The notes beneath the pieces are model-generated. The model searched no databases. It was not told the origin of the DNA and worked only from the letters and a program-made list of their open reading frames with translations. Below, piece after piece: positions 61,401-64,000 of a stretch of DNA of 64,000 nt. The stretch is taken from assembly GCF_036417845.1 (NCBI RefSeq), contig NC_089981.1, forward strand, positions 62,833,268 to 62,897,267, in the 5' to 3' direction. Source of the DNA: Apteryx mantelli (Eukaryota > Chordata > Aves > Apterygiformes > Apterygidae). How positions within the stretch are numbered: the first letter of the stretch is position 1; each line of letters starts with the position of its first letter. Position numbers and translations under genes: made by a program.

Positions 61401-62681
61401 TACAGTTTTGGTGCTTCTGTCTAAATAATTCTCAACTGTCAAAAGGGGTCACTGGTAACCACACAGCTCAGCTACAGCCCATTTTAAGATGCATTTGGGA
61501 TCCATTCCACAACCTCTTAAGTTTATGACTGCCCATCTACATGATTGGCATGGTGTCCTAATTTGTTTTGGTGACAAGTGCTGTGCTTAAAAAAAGCTTT
61601 TGGTTTATAACCCTTAAAATTTTATGTTAGCCAAATCTATTTAATCTTTCTCCCTTTGCTAAAGAAATCAAGCTGTGCTACAGGTAGAATCTGGATATTT
61701 AGCTTATATTCAAACACCATCTTATCTTCCAGTATCTTATTGATTAAATGACTTTGTACTTTGACATATTAAAATTTTTGCTTTATATGTGAAGATATCT
61801 ACTAGCATTCATTGGCATTTAACTTGTTTAATGCTTTTTATTCCTTGCTGGTATACCCTAAATGTGTTAAGTTTTGTGTCTTTATCTAAGGACAGAATTC
61901 TACAGTTGGCCTACTCTTAGATCAGAATGGTCTATGCCTGAATATCAGTTGTTTTTACCCTGCAAGGTTATCATAGTTTGGATATGCTCAAGAGCTGATA
62001 TGAGAAAAAAACAGAGAAAAGGCTTATATTAGAAGTAAATTATTTATGGCTGAAACAGCTGTGTCTGAACAGACTAACAAAAAAGCATATAGGGTCATGA
62101 CATTTAGACAGCATGAATGACTCGGTTAAAGTCTACATTAGAATCTGCTGAGTACCAATGTTGAAGAAGTAAAATCTTGGCCCAGCAAAAGTTAATGAGA
62201 CTTGCTGTTTTCTTCATTGGGCCAAGGATTTCAAACTGAATTTTGCAAGATCTTAGACCAACTGCCTTCACTGTTCTAATAAACATTAGAGAGCACATAG
62301 AGAAAGCAAAACTAAGGAAAGAAAAAGTTTTGTCAATCAGTAAGAATTAAGCTGTTTTCTGAGATAATGATGTGGTAGTACTTGCTGATCATTCATAAGT
62401 TGAGAATCTTGTTTATAAAAATGGTAAAAAGGTAAACAGAGCTAATAGTCATTAATATCTCCATTTTTAGACTTAATGAGTTTGAAGAAGCTGTGAGATC
62501 ATTTAACCAGGTTCTCAAACTAGATCCCATTTCTGTGGATGCCTATGTTGGAAGAGGAAATTCATACATGGAAAACAGACATGAGCCTGATCGTAAACAA
62601 GCGCAGAAAGACTTCTTGAAAGCACTTCACCTGAATCCAAAGTTTGTGAAAGCCAGAATTTGCTTAGGATACAACTTGCAG
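4623..62681 (+). CDS. TTC6: TTC6, tetratricopeptide repeat protein 6 (multi-exon, 3' end outside window)
   Basis: Twenty-nine exons join in phase: 4623-4847, 4915-5766, 11914-11994, 12800-12910, 17220-17423, 17737-17876, 21461-21670, 28424-28574, 29038-29142, 30188-30289, 32741-32803, 34761-35188, 36841-37327, 39814-39943, 42493-42668, 43089-43225, 45345-45514, 46001-46121, 47536-47686, 49000-49082, 50218-50294, 51061-51221, 52861-52995, 54304-54453, 55028-55168, 55776-55889, 57967-58086, 60448-60521, 62471-62681. The visible frame is 1770 codons, close to the roughly 1,870 residues I recall for full-length mammalian TTC6. Residues 1 to about 1020 are hydrophilic and probably disordered. From about 1026 to 1770 there are roughly 18-20 TPR hairpins with the usual small-residue and P32-like positions. 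The last exon's GNSYMENRH...[14 protein letters not shown] stretch (gap omitted) fits my recollection of TTC6. TPR arrays are protein-interaction scaffolds; the molecular role of TTC6 is poorly known. The start codon is not identified. Naming rests on architecture and recalled similarity, not a search. Confidence 0.85.
4915..5766 (+). CDS. TTC6: TTC6 large N-terminal exon (residues 76-359)
   Basis: A long open frame rich in S, T, K, E and N with no predicted fold. It has basic clusters such as CKKRSRV and MLRKRSKQP, and a hydrophobic/acidic tail with [11 protein letters not shown] and [12 protein letters not shown] that could form short helices. The acceptor ttcacag|AAA gives phase 0 and creates a 67-nt upstream intron. 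The donor is ambiguous. GAA|gtaggt after 5766 gives phase 0 and fits the next exon. A GG|gtaaat site after 5804 is phase 2 and does not fit. Reading on reaches TAA at 5806-5808. The first in-frame ATG is at 4945. Confidence 0.8.
5767..11913 (+). other. Intron (about 6.1 kb)
   Basis: AT-rich with no coding segment that I can support. The stretch near 9290-9330 (TGTGGGGCAAGGACTGTCTT) resembles the tail of an old amniote interspersed repeat. There are short A- or T-runs at 8322-8334 and elsewhere. A further unrecognised small exon is possible but not needed for phase. Confidence 0.5.
11914..11994 (+). CDS. TTC6: TTC6 exon (residues 360-386)
   Basis: Acceptor aaagcag|GCA and donor CTG|gtaaca, 27 codons, phase 0-0. 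Encodes the hydrophilic [15 protein letters not shown] segment, continuing the disordered region. Symmetric phase means it could be skipped without a frameshift. Confidence 0.7.
12163..12210 (+). repeat. CTTT-rich pyrimidine tract
   Basis: Imperfect CTTT/TTTC microsatellite on the plus strand, in the intron after the 27-codon exon. Confidence 0.7.
12800..12910 (+). CDS. TTC6: TTC6 exon (residues 387-423)
   Basis: Acceptor cctcttcag|TGG and donor CAG|gtaagc, 37 codons, phase 0-0. Opens with [13 protein letters not shown], followed by a Gln/Glu/Ser-rich stretch ending DIKQVKQ. Confidence 0.78.
12911..17219 (+). other. Intron (about 4.3 kb)
   Basis: AT-rich intronic sequence. A G-run lies at about 13907-13913 and a GTTT/T-rich stretch at 15545-15571. 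A possible truncated or alternative exon at 16484-16546 is discussed as a finding. Minus-strand open frames at 16584-17415 look like chance. Confidence 0.5.
17220..17423 (+). CDS. TTC6: TTC6 exon (residues 424-491)
   Basis: Strong polypyrimidine acceptor (tttccttag|AAA) and donor CAG|gtgata, 68 codons, phase 0-0. Contains [18 protein letters not shown], one of the few hydrophobic/aromatic patches in the N-terminal half and so a candidate interaction motif, then a Ser/Phe-rich stretch and an acidic tail. Confidence 0.85.
17737..17876 (+). CDS. TTC6: TTC6 exon (residues 492-538)
   Basis: Acceptor tttttag|GCT, donor GTCAA|gtaatt, 140 nt, phase 0 to 2. Encodes a basic, probably helical segment ([20 protein letters not shown]) then Pro/Leu/Thr. 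Unspliced reading would stop at the TAA overlapping the donor. Confidence 0.85.
17877..21460 (+). other. Intron (about 3.6 kb)
   Basis: AT-rich. The stretch near 20835-20890 (GTTGAAGTCAATAGACTTTC) resembles a common old sauropsid repeat that contains the complementary phrases TTGAAGTCAATGG and CCATTGACTTCAA. Nothing coding was recognised. Confidence 0.5.
21461..21670 (+). CDS. TTC6: TTC6 exon (residues 538-608)
   Basis: Acceptor ctttctag|AGG completes the split Lys codon; donor AAAAG|gtatga; 210 nt, phase 2 to 2. It is more structured-looking than its neighbours: [20 protein letters not shown] followed by [17 protein letters not shown]. This may be a small conserved motif region. Confidence 0.88.
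22130..22235. repeat. Old interspersed repeat fragment
   Basis: The phrases GAGTTAAGCACATACAGAAT and TTGGGGCCTC resemble a widespread old amniote repeat of the form ...TTAAGCAC.TGC..., ending in GAATCGGGGCC-like sequence. Family name not assigned. Similar phrasing recurs at 43470-43570. Confidence 0.4.
23885..24150 (+). mobile_element. Old CR1-family LINE 3' fragment
   Basis: Ends with GGTCATGTTGGATGATCATA, then AATGCTTTTCTTTGACCTTA, then an AATCTGTGAATCC tail. This matches the typical 3' end of ancient sauropsid CR1 copies (GATGATCATAATGGTCCCTT-like, followed by ATCTATGA repeats). It is strongly diverged and non-coding. Confidence 0.6.
25544..25557 (-). promoter_or_regulatory. CTCF-like core motif in intron
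   Basis: The minus strand reads CCACTAGATGGCAG, a 14/14 match to CCASYAGRKGGCRS. It points toward the promoter motif at 3914 (convergent orientation). Confidence 0.5.
27225..27238 (+). promoter_or_regulatory. Weaker CTCF-like motif
   Basis: CCAGTAGATGTCAC fits CCASYAGRKGGCRS except for T at the second G of the GGC block. It lies 1.7 kb from the stronger site, in divergent orientation. Chance is likely. Confidence 0.22.
27718..27764. repeat. Alternating purine-pyrimidine (TG/TA/CA) tract
   Basis: About 47 bases of uninterrupted purine-pyrimidine alternation, passing from TG repeats through TATATGTATATA to CA repeats. It is nearly self-complementary, with both Z-DNA and cruciform potential. 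Confidence 0.75.
28424..28574 (+). CDS. TTC6: TTC6 exon (residues 608-658)
   Basis: Acceptor gttgctgcag|AAT, donor GAGAAA|gtaaga, 151 nt, phase 2 to 0. Encodes [17 protein letters not shown], then a Cys/Ser stretch and a helix-like [20 protein letters not shown]. Confidence 0.88.
29038..29142 (+). CDS. TTC6: TTC6 exon (residues 659-693)
   Basis: Acceptor tttgaag|GTT, donor GAG|gtaaat, 35 codons, phase 0-0. A Pro-rich, aromatic segment with [20 protein letters not shown], likely a linear motif. The 463-nt intron before it holds nothing notable. Confidence 0.85.
29143..30187 (+). other. Intron (about 1.0 kb)
   Basis: AT-rich apart from a mid-GC patch at about 29620-29900 that may be repeat-derived. 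No gene seen. Confidence 0.45.
30188..30289 (+). CDS. TTC6: TTC6 acidic exon (residues 694-727)
   Basis: Acceptor atttcag|AGC. A strongly acidic segment ([20 protein letters not shown]). The donor is weak: GAA|gtggtg after 30289, or GTG|gtgttg after 30292. Both are phase 0 and differ by one Val codon. Unspliced reading would end at TAA 30311-30313. Confidence 0.72.
30293..32740 (+). other. Intron (about 2.4 kb)
   Basis: AT-rich. Region 30700-31640 is more mixed in composition and may be an old repeat, unassigned. Nothing coding supported. Confidence 0.45.
32741..32803 (+). CDS. TTC6: TTC6 micro-exon (residues 728-748)
   Basis: Acceptor ttatctatag|GCA, donor GAG|gtattg, 21 codons, phase 0-0. 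Encodes [20 protein letters not shown] plus one Glu. It contains RRCHSLP, a basophilic-kinase and 14-3-3 mode-I-like motif (serine codon at 32768). Confidence 0.75.
32804..34760 (+). other. Intron (about 2.0 kb)
   Basis: AT-rich, no gene or clear repeat recognised. Confidence 0.45.
34761..35188 (+). CDS. TTC6: TTC6 exon (residues 749-891)
   Basis: Acceptor tctaacag|ATA. 428 nt, phase 0 to 2. Starts with [13 protein letters not shown], a second R-S-x-S-x-P motif, and continues as charged, likely disordered sequence. It ends in a dense basic cluster [11 protein letters not shown] resembling a nuclear localisation signal. The donor AAAAG|gttttc is weak, but its phase exactly matches the next exon. 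Confidence 0.85.
35189..36840 (+). other. Intron (about 1.65 kb)
   Basis: AT-rich; short chance open frames only (35620-35847, 35967-36173, 36329-36550). Confidence 0.45.
36841..37327 (+). CDS. TTC6: TTC6 exon with first TPR (residues 891-1053)
   Basis: Acceptor tttccctcag|GTC, donor GAGAAA|gtaagt (strong), 487 nt, phase 2 to 0. The N-terminal part has [15 protein letters not shown] and a conserved-looking aromatic block ([19 protein letters not shown]). Then comes an acidic helix ([19 protein letters not shown]). The end starts the TPR array: [20 protein letters not shown] forms helix A and most of helix B of repeat 1. Confidence 0.92.
37382..37401 (+). repeat. Poly-T run, 20 bases
   Basis: Twenty T residues following a CTTT-rich stretch, shortly after the donor at 37328. 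Confidence 0.9.
37909..37934 (+). repeat. Poly-A run, 26 bases
   Basis: Twenty-six A residues in the intron; could be the tail of an unrecognised retroposed sequence or a simple expansion. Confidence 0.9.
39814..39943 (+). CDS. TTC6: TTC6 TPR exon ending in a GC donor (residues 1054-1097)
   Basis: Acceptor tgttacag|GCT, 130 nt, phase 0 to 1. Encodes [20 protein letters not shown] and [14 protein letters not shown], a TPR hairpin. The only phase-compatible donor is AAAGCAG|gcaagt, a non-canonical GC donor with otherwise ideal consensus. It joins to ATGCATAC to read [12 protein letters not shown], a good TPR start. A nearby GT (AA|gtatct) would break the frame. Confidence 0.9.
39944..42492 (+). 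other. GC-AG intron (about 2.5 kb)
   Basis: Begins GCAAGT and ends TTTCAG. Contains a CR1 copy at about 40430-41095. The region 41560-41880 has the look of another old repeat (CTACCTGCAAGGACCAGGAA, GGAGTCAGGAAGAACC), unassigned. Confidence 0.7.
40430..41095 (+). mobile_element. CR1 LINE fragment, 3' part
   Basis: Sense-oriented and diverged. Recognisable phrases include GGACAAGTTGAACGTGAGTC near 40482, TGTGCCCTTGTGGCAAGGAA, TATGAGGAAAGGCTGAGGGA near 40724, and GAGGTTCCTTCTGACCTAAC near 41048, followed by an ATTCTTTAA-like end. It covers the end of ORF2 and the 3' untranslated part. Similarity may extend left to about 40300. Confidence 0.85.
42493..42668 (+). CDS. TTC6: TTC6 TPR exon (residues 1097-1155)
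   Basis: Acceptor gctgtttcag|ATG completes GAT (Asp); donor GCCAAA|gtaagc; 176 nt, phase 1 to 0. Two hairpins: [20 protein letters not shown] and [20 protein letters not shown]. Confidence 0.93.
43089..43225 (+). CDS. TTC6: TTC6 TPR exon (residues 1156-1201)
   Basis: Acceptor catcatag|TGT, donor GCGAG|gtagga, 137 nt, phase 0 to 2. Encodes [20 protein letters not shown] and [20 protein letters not shown], one complete TPR. Confidence 0.92.
43226..45344 (+). other. Intron (about 2.1 kb)
   Basis: Old repeat-like stretch at 43470-43570 (GACTTAAGCACATGCATATG) and another at about 44140-44230. Otherwise AT-rich, no gene seen. Confidence 0.45.
43470..43570. repeat. Old interspersed repeat fragment
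   Basis: GACTTAAGCACATGCATATG and TGCTTTATTTGGAGGAGCTG resemble the old amniote repeat phrase CTTAAGCACATGCTTAAGTG...; same type as 22130-22235. Confidence 0.4.
45345..45514 (+). CDS. TTC6: TTC6 TPR exon (residues 1201-1258)
   Basis: Acceptor preceded by a T-rich tract (aaccag|GCT), donor TCTG|gtatta, 170 nt, phase 2 to 1. Encodes a textbook TPR ([20 protein letters not shown] then SVALHLDP) and the first helix of the next ([20 protein letters not shown]). Confidence 0.93.
46001..46121 (+). CDS. TTC6: TTC6 TPR exon (residues 1258-1298)
   Basis: Acceptor tcccacag|TGC, donor GACAG|gtgatg, 121 nt, phase 1 to 2. Encodes [20 protein letters not shown] and the helix-B/turn residues FESVLALDR. The 486-nt intron before it is unremarkable. 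Confidence 0.92.
46122..47535 (+). other. Intron (about 1.4 kb)
   Basis: AT-rich with a mid-GC patch at 46660-46960, no recognised element. Confidence 0.45.
47536..47686 (+). CDS. TTC6: TTC6 TPR exon (residues 1298-1348)
   Basis: Acceptor atttttag|ATC, donor CATAAG|gtaaga, 151 nt, phase 2 to 0. Encodes [40 protein letters not shown] and the start of the next hairpin (CRAQAYHK). Confidence 0.94.
47687..48999 (+). other. Intron (about 1.3 kb)
   Basis: Short open frames only (47970-48155, 48491-48718, 48750-49007); the last overlaps the next exon's acceptor in another frame. Nothing else recognised. Confidence 0.45.
49000..49082 (+). CDS. TTC6: TTC6 TPR exon (residues 1349-1376)
   Basis: Acceptor taattgcag|ATT, donor TTAAG|gtagga, 83 nt, phase 0 to 2. 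Encodes [20 protein letters not shown], helix B of a TPR with its closing Pro. Confidence 0.9.
49083..50217 (+). other. Intron (about 1.1 kb)
   Basis: AT-rich, no recognised element; minus-strand open frames 49135-49431 and 49407-49712 appear to be chance. Confidence 0.45.
50218..50294 (+). CDS. TTC6: TTC6 TPR exon (residues 1376-1402)
   Basis: Acceptor cgttatag|GGG, donor GAAG|gtaatg, 77 nt, phase 2 to 1. Encodes [20 protein letters not shown], a degenerate TPR hairpin. Confidence 0.9.
50295..51060 (+). other. Intron (766 nt)
   Basis: AT-rich; chance open frames only. Confidence 0.45.
51061..51221 (+). CDS. TTC6: TTC6 TPR exon (residues 1402-1455)
   Basis: Acceptor cttccag|GAT, donor ACTAAG|gttaga, 161 nt, phase 1 to 0. 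Encodes [40 protein letters not shown]. The repeat is irregular and breaks the regular 34-residue spacing, suggesting a hinge in the superhelix. Confidence 0.92.
51222..52860 (+). other. Intron (about 1.6 kb)
   Basis: Mid-GC sequence at 51640-52250 that may be an old repeat, unassigned; otherwise AT-rich. Confidence 0.45.
52861..52995 (+). CDS. TTC6: TTC6 TPR exon (residues 1456-1500)
   Basis: Acceptor gtattgcag|GAT, donor TTGCAG|gttagt, 45 codons, phase 0-0. Encodes [20 protein letters not shown], then [20 protein letters not shown]; a TPR with an extended linker. Confidence 0.93.
52996..54303 (+). other. Intron (about 1.3 kb)
   Basis: AT-rich, chance open frames (53118-53348, 53565-53801); nothing recognised. 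Confidence 0.45.
54304..54453 (+). CDS. TTC6: TTC6 TPR exon (residues 1501-1550)
   Basis: Acceptor cctttttag|GCC, donor TTCCAG|gtaata, 50 codons, phase 0-0. Encodes [40 protein letters not shown]; starts at helix B, as do the next three exons. Confidence 0.94.
54454..55027 (+). other. Intron (574 nt)
   Basis: AT-rich, no element seen. Confidence 0.45.
55028..55168 (+). CDS. TTC6: TTC6 TPR exon (residues 1551-1597)
   Basis: Acceptor ttctatag|GCA, donor AATAAG|gtggga, 47 codons, phase 0-0. Encodes [20 protein letters not shown], then [20 protein letters not shown]; one full TPR plus helix A of the next. Confidence 0.94.
55169..55775 (+). other. Intron (607 nt)
   Basis: AT-rich, no element seen. 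Confidence 0.45.
55776..55889 (+). CDS. TTC6: TTC6 TPR exon (residues 1598-1635)
   Basis: Acceptor atgtgcag|GCA, donor AGAAAG|gtacgg, 38 codons, phase 0-0. Encodes [38 protein letters not shown]. Confidence 0.94.
55890..57966 (+). other. Intron (about 2.1 kb) with antisense CR1
   Basis: Contains a T-run at 56033-56049 and a CR1 fragment at about 56530-57145 (minus strand). The remainder is AT-rich. Confidence 0.6.
56530..57145 (-). mobile_element. CR1 LINE fragment, end of ORF2 and 3' part
   Basis: The minus strand (57188 to 56712) has an open frame with CR1 reverse-transcriptase C-terminal phrases such as [40 protein letters not shown] and [19 protein letters not shown]. The 3' part continues left to about 56530. 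It is 5'-truncated, as usual for CR1, and clearly less decayed than the 40.4-kb copy. The open frame is only a fragment and lies antisense in the TTC6 intron, so it is not expected to be functional. Confidence 0.92.
57967..58086 (+). CDS. TTC6: TTC6 TPR exon (residues 1636-1675)
   Basis: Acceptor tttttgtag|GCT, donor TGTGAG|gtactg, 40 codons, phase 0-0. Encodes [40 protein letters not shown]. Confidence 0.94.
58087..60447 (+). other. Intron (about 2.4 kb)
   Basis: Holds the TG/CG dinucleotide tract at 58450-58492; otherwise AT-rich with no recognised element. Confidence 0.5.
58450..58492. repeat. TG microsatellite running into CG/CA alternation
   Basis: About 43 bases of strict purine-pyrimidine alternation: TG repeats, then GCGCGCGTGCGCACACGC. 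A strong Z-DNA candidate and likely length-polymorphic. Confidence 0.9.
60448..60521 (+). CDS. TTC6: TTC6 TPR exon (residues 1676-1700)
   Basis: Acceptor cttttcag|GAC, donor CACAG|gtaaga, 74 nt, phase 0 to 2. Encodes [20 protein letters not shown] then ICYHR. Confidence 0.92.
60522..62470 (+). other. Intron (about 1.9 kb)
   Basis: AT-rich, no element recognised; a minus-strand open frame (62104-62298) has no support. Confidence 0.45.
62471..62681 (+). CDS. TTC6: TTC6 TPR exon, last in window (residues 1700-1770)
   Basis: Acceptor catttttag|ACT, donor TTGCAG|gtaaca, 211 nt, phase 2 to 0. Encodes [20 protein letters not shown], then [20 protein letters not shown] and [20 protein letters not shown]. 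The second repeat has an expanded loop between its helices (RHEPDRKQ), as I recall for TTC6. The frame stays open at the donor, so at least one more exon lies to the right. Confidence 0.94.
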
Positions 62682-63829
62682 GTAACACCAAAATTCATTG
62701 TAAGTAATATGCATAATCAAAGAAAATAACATTAATTTTGTATGTATAAATTTATAAAATATAAAATGTCTAAGGGATCAACAGGATAAAGTAATCCATA
62801 TGCTTAATGTAGATCTTACGGGGTCTCCTTTCTTTTTAAATAAATGAGTAGACCATTATTCTCTTTTCACATTTGTGCCCAATCTTGTTGGAGATTTGCT
62901 CTTGAATAATGACATATCAAGTAGCCTTACACTCATTTGATTCACATATATGGTGCTCTGATCAACTAAGTACTGTGATTTTTTTGTGTGTATGAGCTAT
63001 TTATTGAAATAAAAAGTGGTCAAAGTGTTGACAAATCTATGTAAAAAAAAATTACAAAATACAATGCTAACAAATCTGTTAAAATCCCTTGGAAAATGAC
63101 ATGTGTATAATGATCTCTGAAAACTACTTAACTACATTCAAAAATGAACAGTACTGCATTAGTAGGGGGGTATGTGATATGATTTGACAGTTTTTTTTTT
63201 CTCCATGTCTTGATTCCTATAATTTTCCTACCTGCTTGTCTGAAATGTCTTGAATTGTGAATGTTGTTGTGAATTAATTTTTGCCAGTGAGGCACTAATG
63301 TTAGTGACCTGTGTTGGGTCATCTTGGGTAGGTTTCATGCAAATTTACTTTTACAGCTTTGCCAATGCACTTGAATTCTAGTCAATGCTTTTGCAGTGCT
63401 TTATGAAGTACTAAGTAATAGGAAAAACCTACAGTGACTACCTTGGTGAGTAACAGGATATAGGTAGGAATTAGACATCTCAGGTGCAGGGTGCAGCCCG
63501 GAAAGCTAGTATTGTGGTATGTGCTTAATTTCTGAGGTGCCTAAAACTCACTTGATGCCTTTTCTTTAGCCTGATTGTGTCTTTGGAGCTTAAATGTAAG
63601 CTCCATGTGGAGAAGTATTTTGGTGTAGGGAACTAGATGCTTAGCCTTCCCCTTAGCTTAATCAATCCATAAATTAGGTAAAGTGTTTACATTTTACCTC
63701 CGGTCCCAAAGGCCTGACTCACCCAGAATTTATCACTTTTTTGACAGTGCAACATCCTTCATGAAGTATAGTATGCCAAAGTTCCGTTTGAATGTACAGG
63801 GAAAGTACTTATCTTTTGCATAGCAGCAG
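62682..63829 (+). other. Intron sequence to the CR1 at the window edge
   Basis: AT-rich; the stretch 63470-63600 (GAGGTGCCTAAAACTCACTT) may be an old repeat. No exon recognised. Confidence 0.4.
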
Positions 63830-64000
63830 GAGAGGTTCCTGAGGACTCTAAAAGCAAATATCACTCCTATTTTCAAAAAGGATGATCTGGGGAACTACAA
63901 GACAGACAGCCTTACCTTGATCCCTGGGTAGGTGATGGAGCAAATAATTCTGGAAACCATTTTCAAACACATGAAGGACAAGAAAGTGATCAGTAGTAGT
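63830..64000 (+). mobile_element. CR1 LINE fragment, ORF2 reverse-transcriptase part (cut by window)
   Basis: Plus-strand translation reads ANITPIFKKDDLGNYKT, then MEQIILETIFKHMKD, matching the CR1 reverse-transcriptase N-terminal region (typically TPIFKKG...NYRPVSLTSVPGK.ME). An in-frame TAG at 63929-63931 and several substitutions show it is decayed. The element continues beyond base 64000. Confidence 0.8.

Noticed and set aside
1-64000. tRNA, rRNA, CRISPR array, prokaryotic operon or integrated viral genes
   Set aside because: None seen by eye on either strand; the only mobile-element coding relics are CR1 LINE fragments.

Overview
The window looks like vertebrate nuclear DNA, most likely avian or from another sauropsid. 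It is AT-rich, the coding sequence is broken into short exons with GT/AG borders, and there are several CR1-type LINE fragments of different ages, the typical interspersed repeat of birds and reptiles. There is no bacterial-style gene organisation, and no tRNA, rRNA or CRISPR array was seen.

Nearly all of the window is one plus-strand gene, which I assign to TTC6 (tetratricopeptide repeat domain 6). Twenty-nine coding exons can be chained from 4623 to 62681 with compatible splice phases. They give an open frame of 5310 nt (1770 codons) that is still open at the last visible exon, so the 3' end lies beyond base 64000. The first half of the protein (about residues 1-1020 of the visible frame) is low-complexity, S/T/K/E-rich and probably disordered. 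The second half (about 1025-1770) is an almost uninterrupted array of TPR helical hairpins.

Layout: 1-3500 is gene-poor flank. About 3500-4330 is a CpG island and the presumed promoter, with an exact match to the RFX X-box consensus, a strong CTCF-like core and a short GGC repeat. Bases 4623-5766 carry two N-terminal exons separated by a 67-nt intron. Bases 5767-36840 hold ten further small N-terminal exons among large introns. Bases 36841-62681 are the dense TPR-exon region. CR1 pieces lie at about 23.9 kb (old, +), 40.4-41.1 kb (+), 56.5-57.1 kb (-, better preserved) and 63.83 kb to the window end (+).

Points deserving a second look: the promoter X-box, which suggests regulation by ciliogenic RFX factors; a GC-AG intron whose use is demanded by the reading frame; the 67-nt mini-intron; three clustered basophilic/14-3-3-like serine motifs at the end of the disordered half; a possible truncated exon at 16.48 kb; and an unresolved start codon. 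I found no evidence of a wholly new system. The novelty is in the regulation and structure of a poorly characterised gene. Exon borders were read by eye and have no transcript support here.
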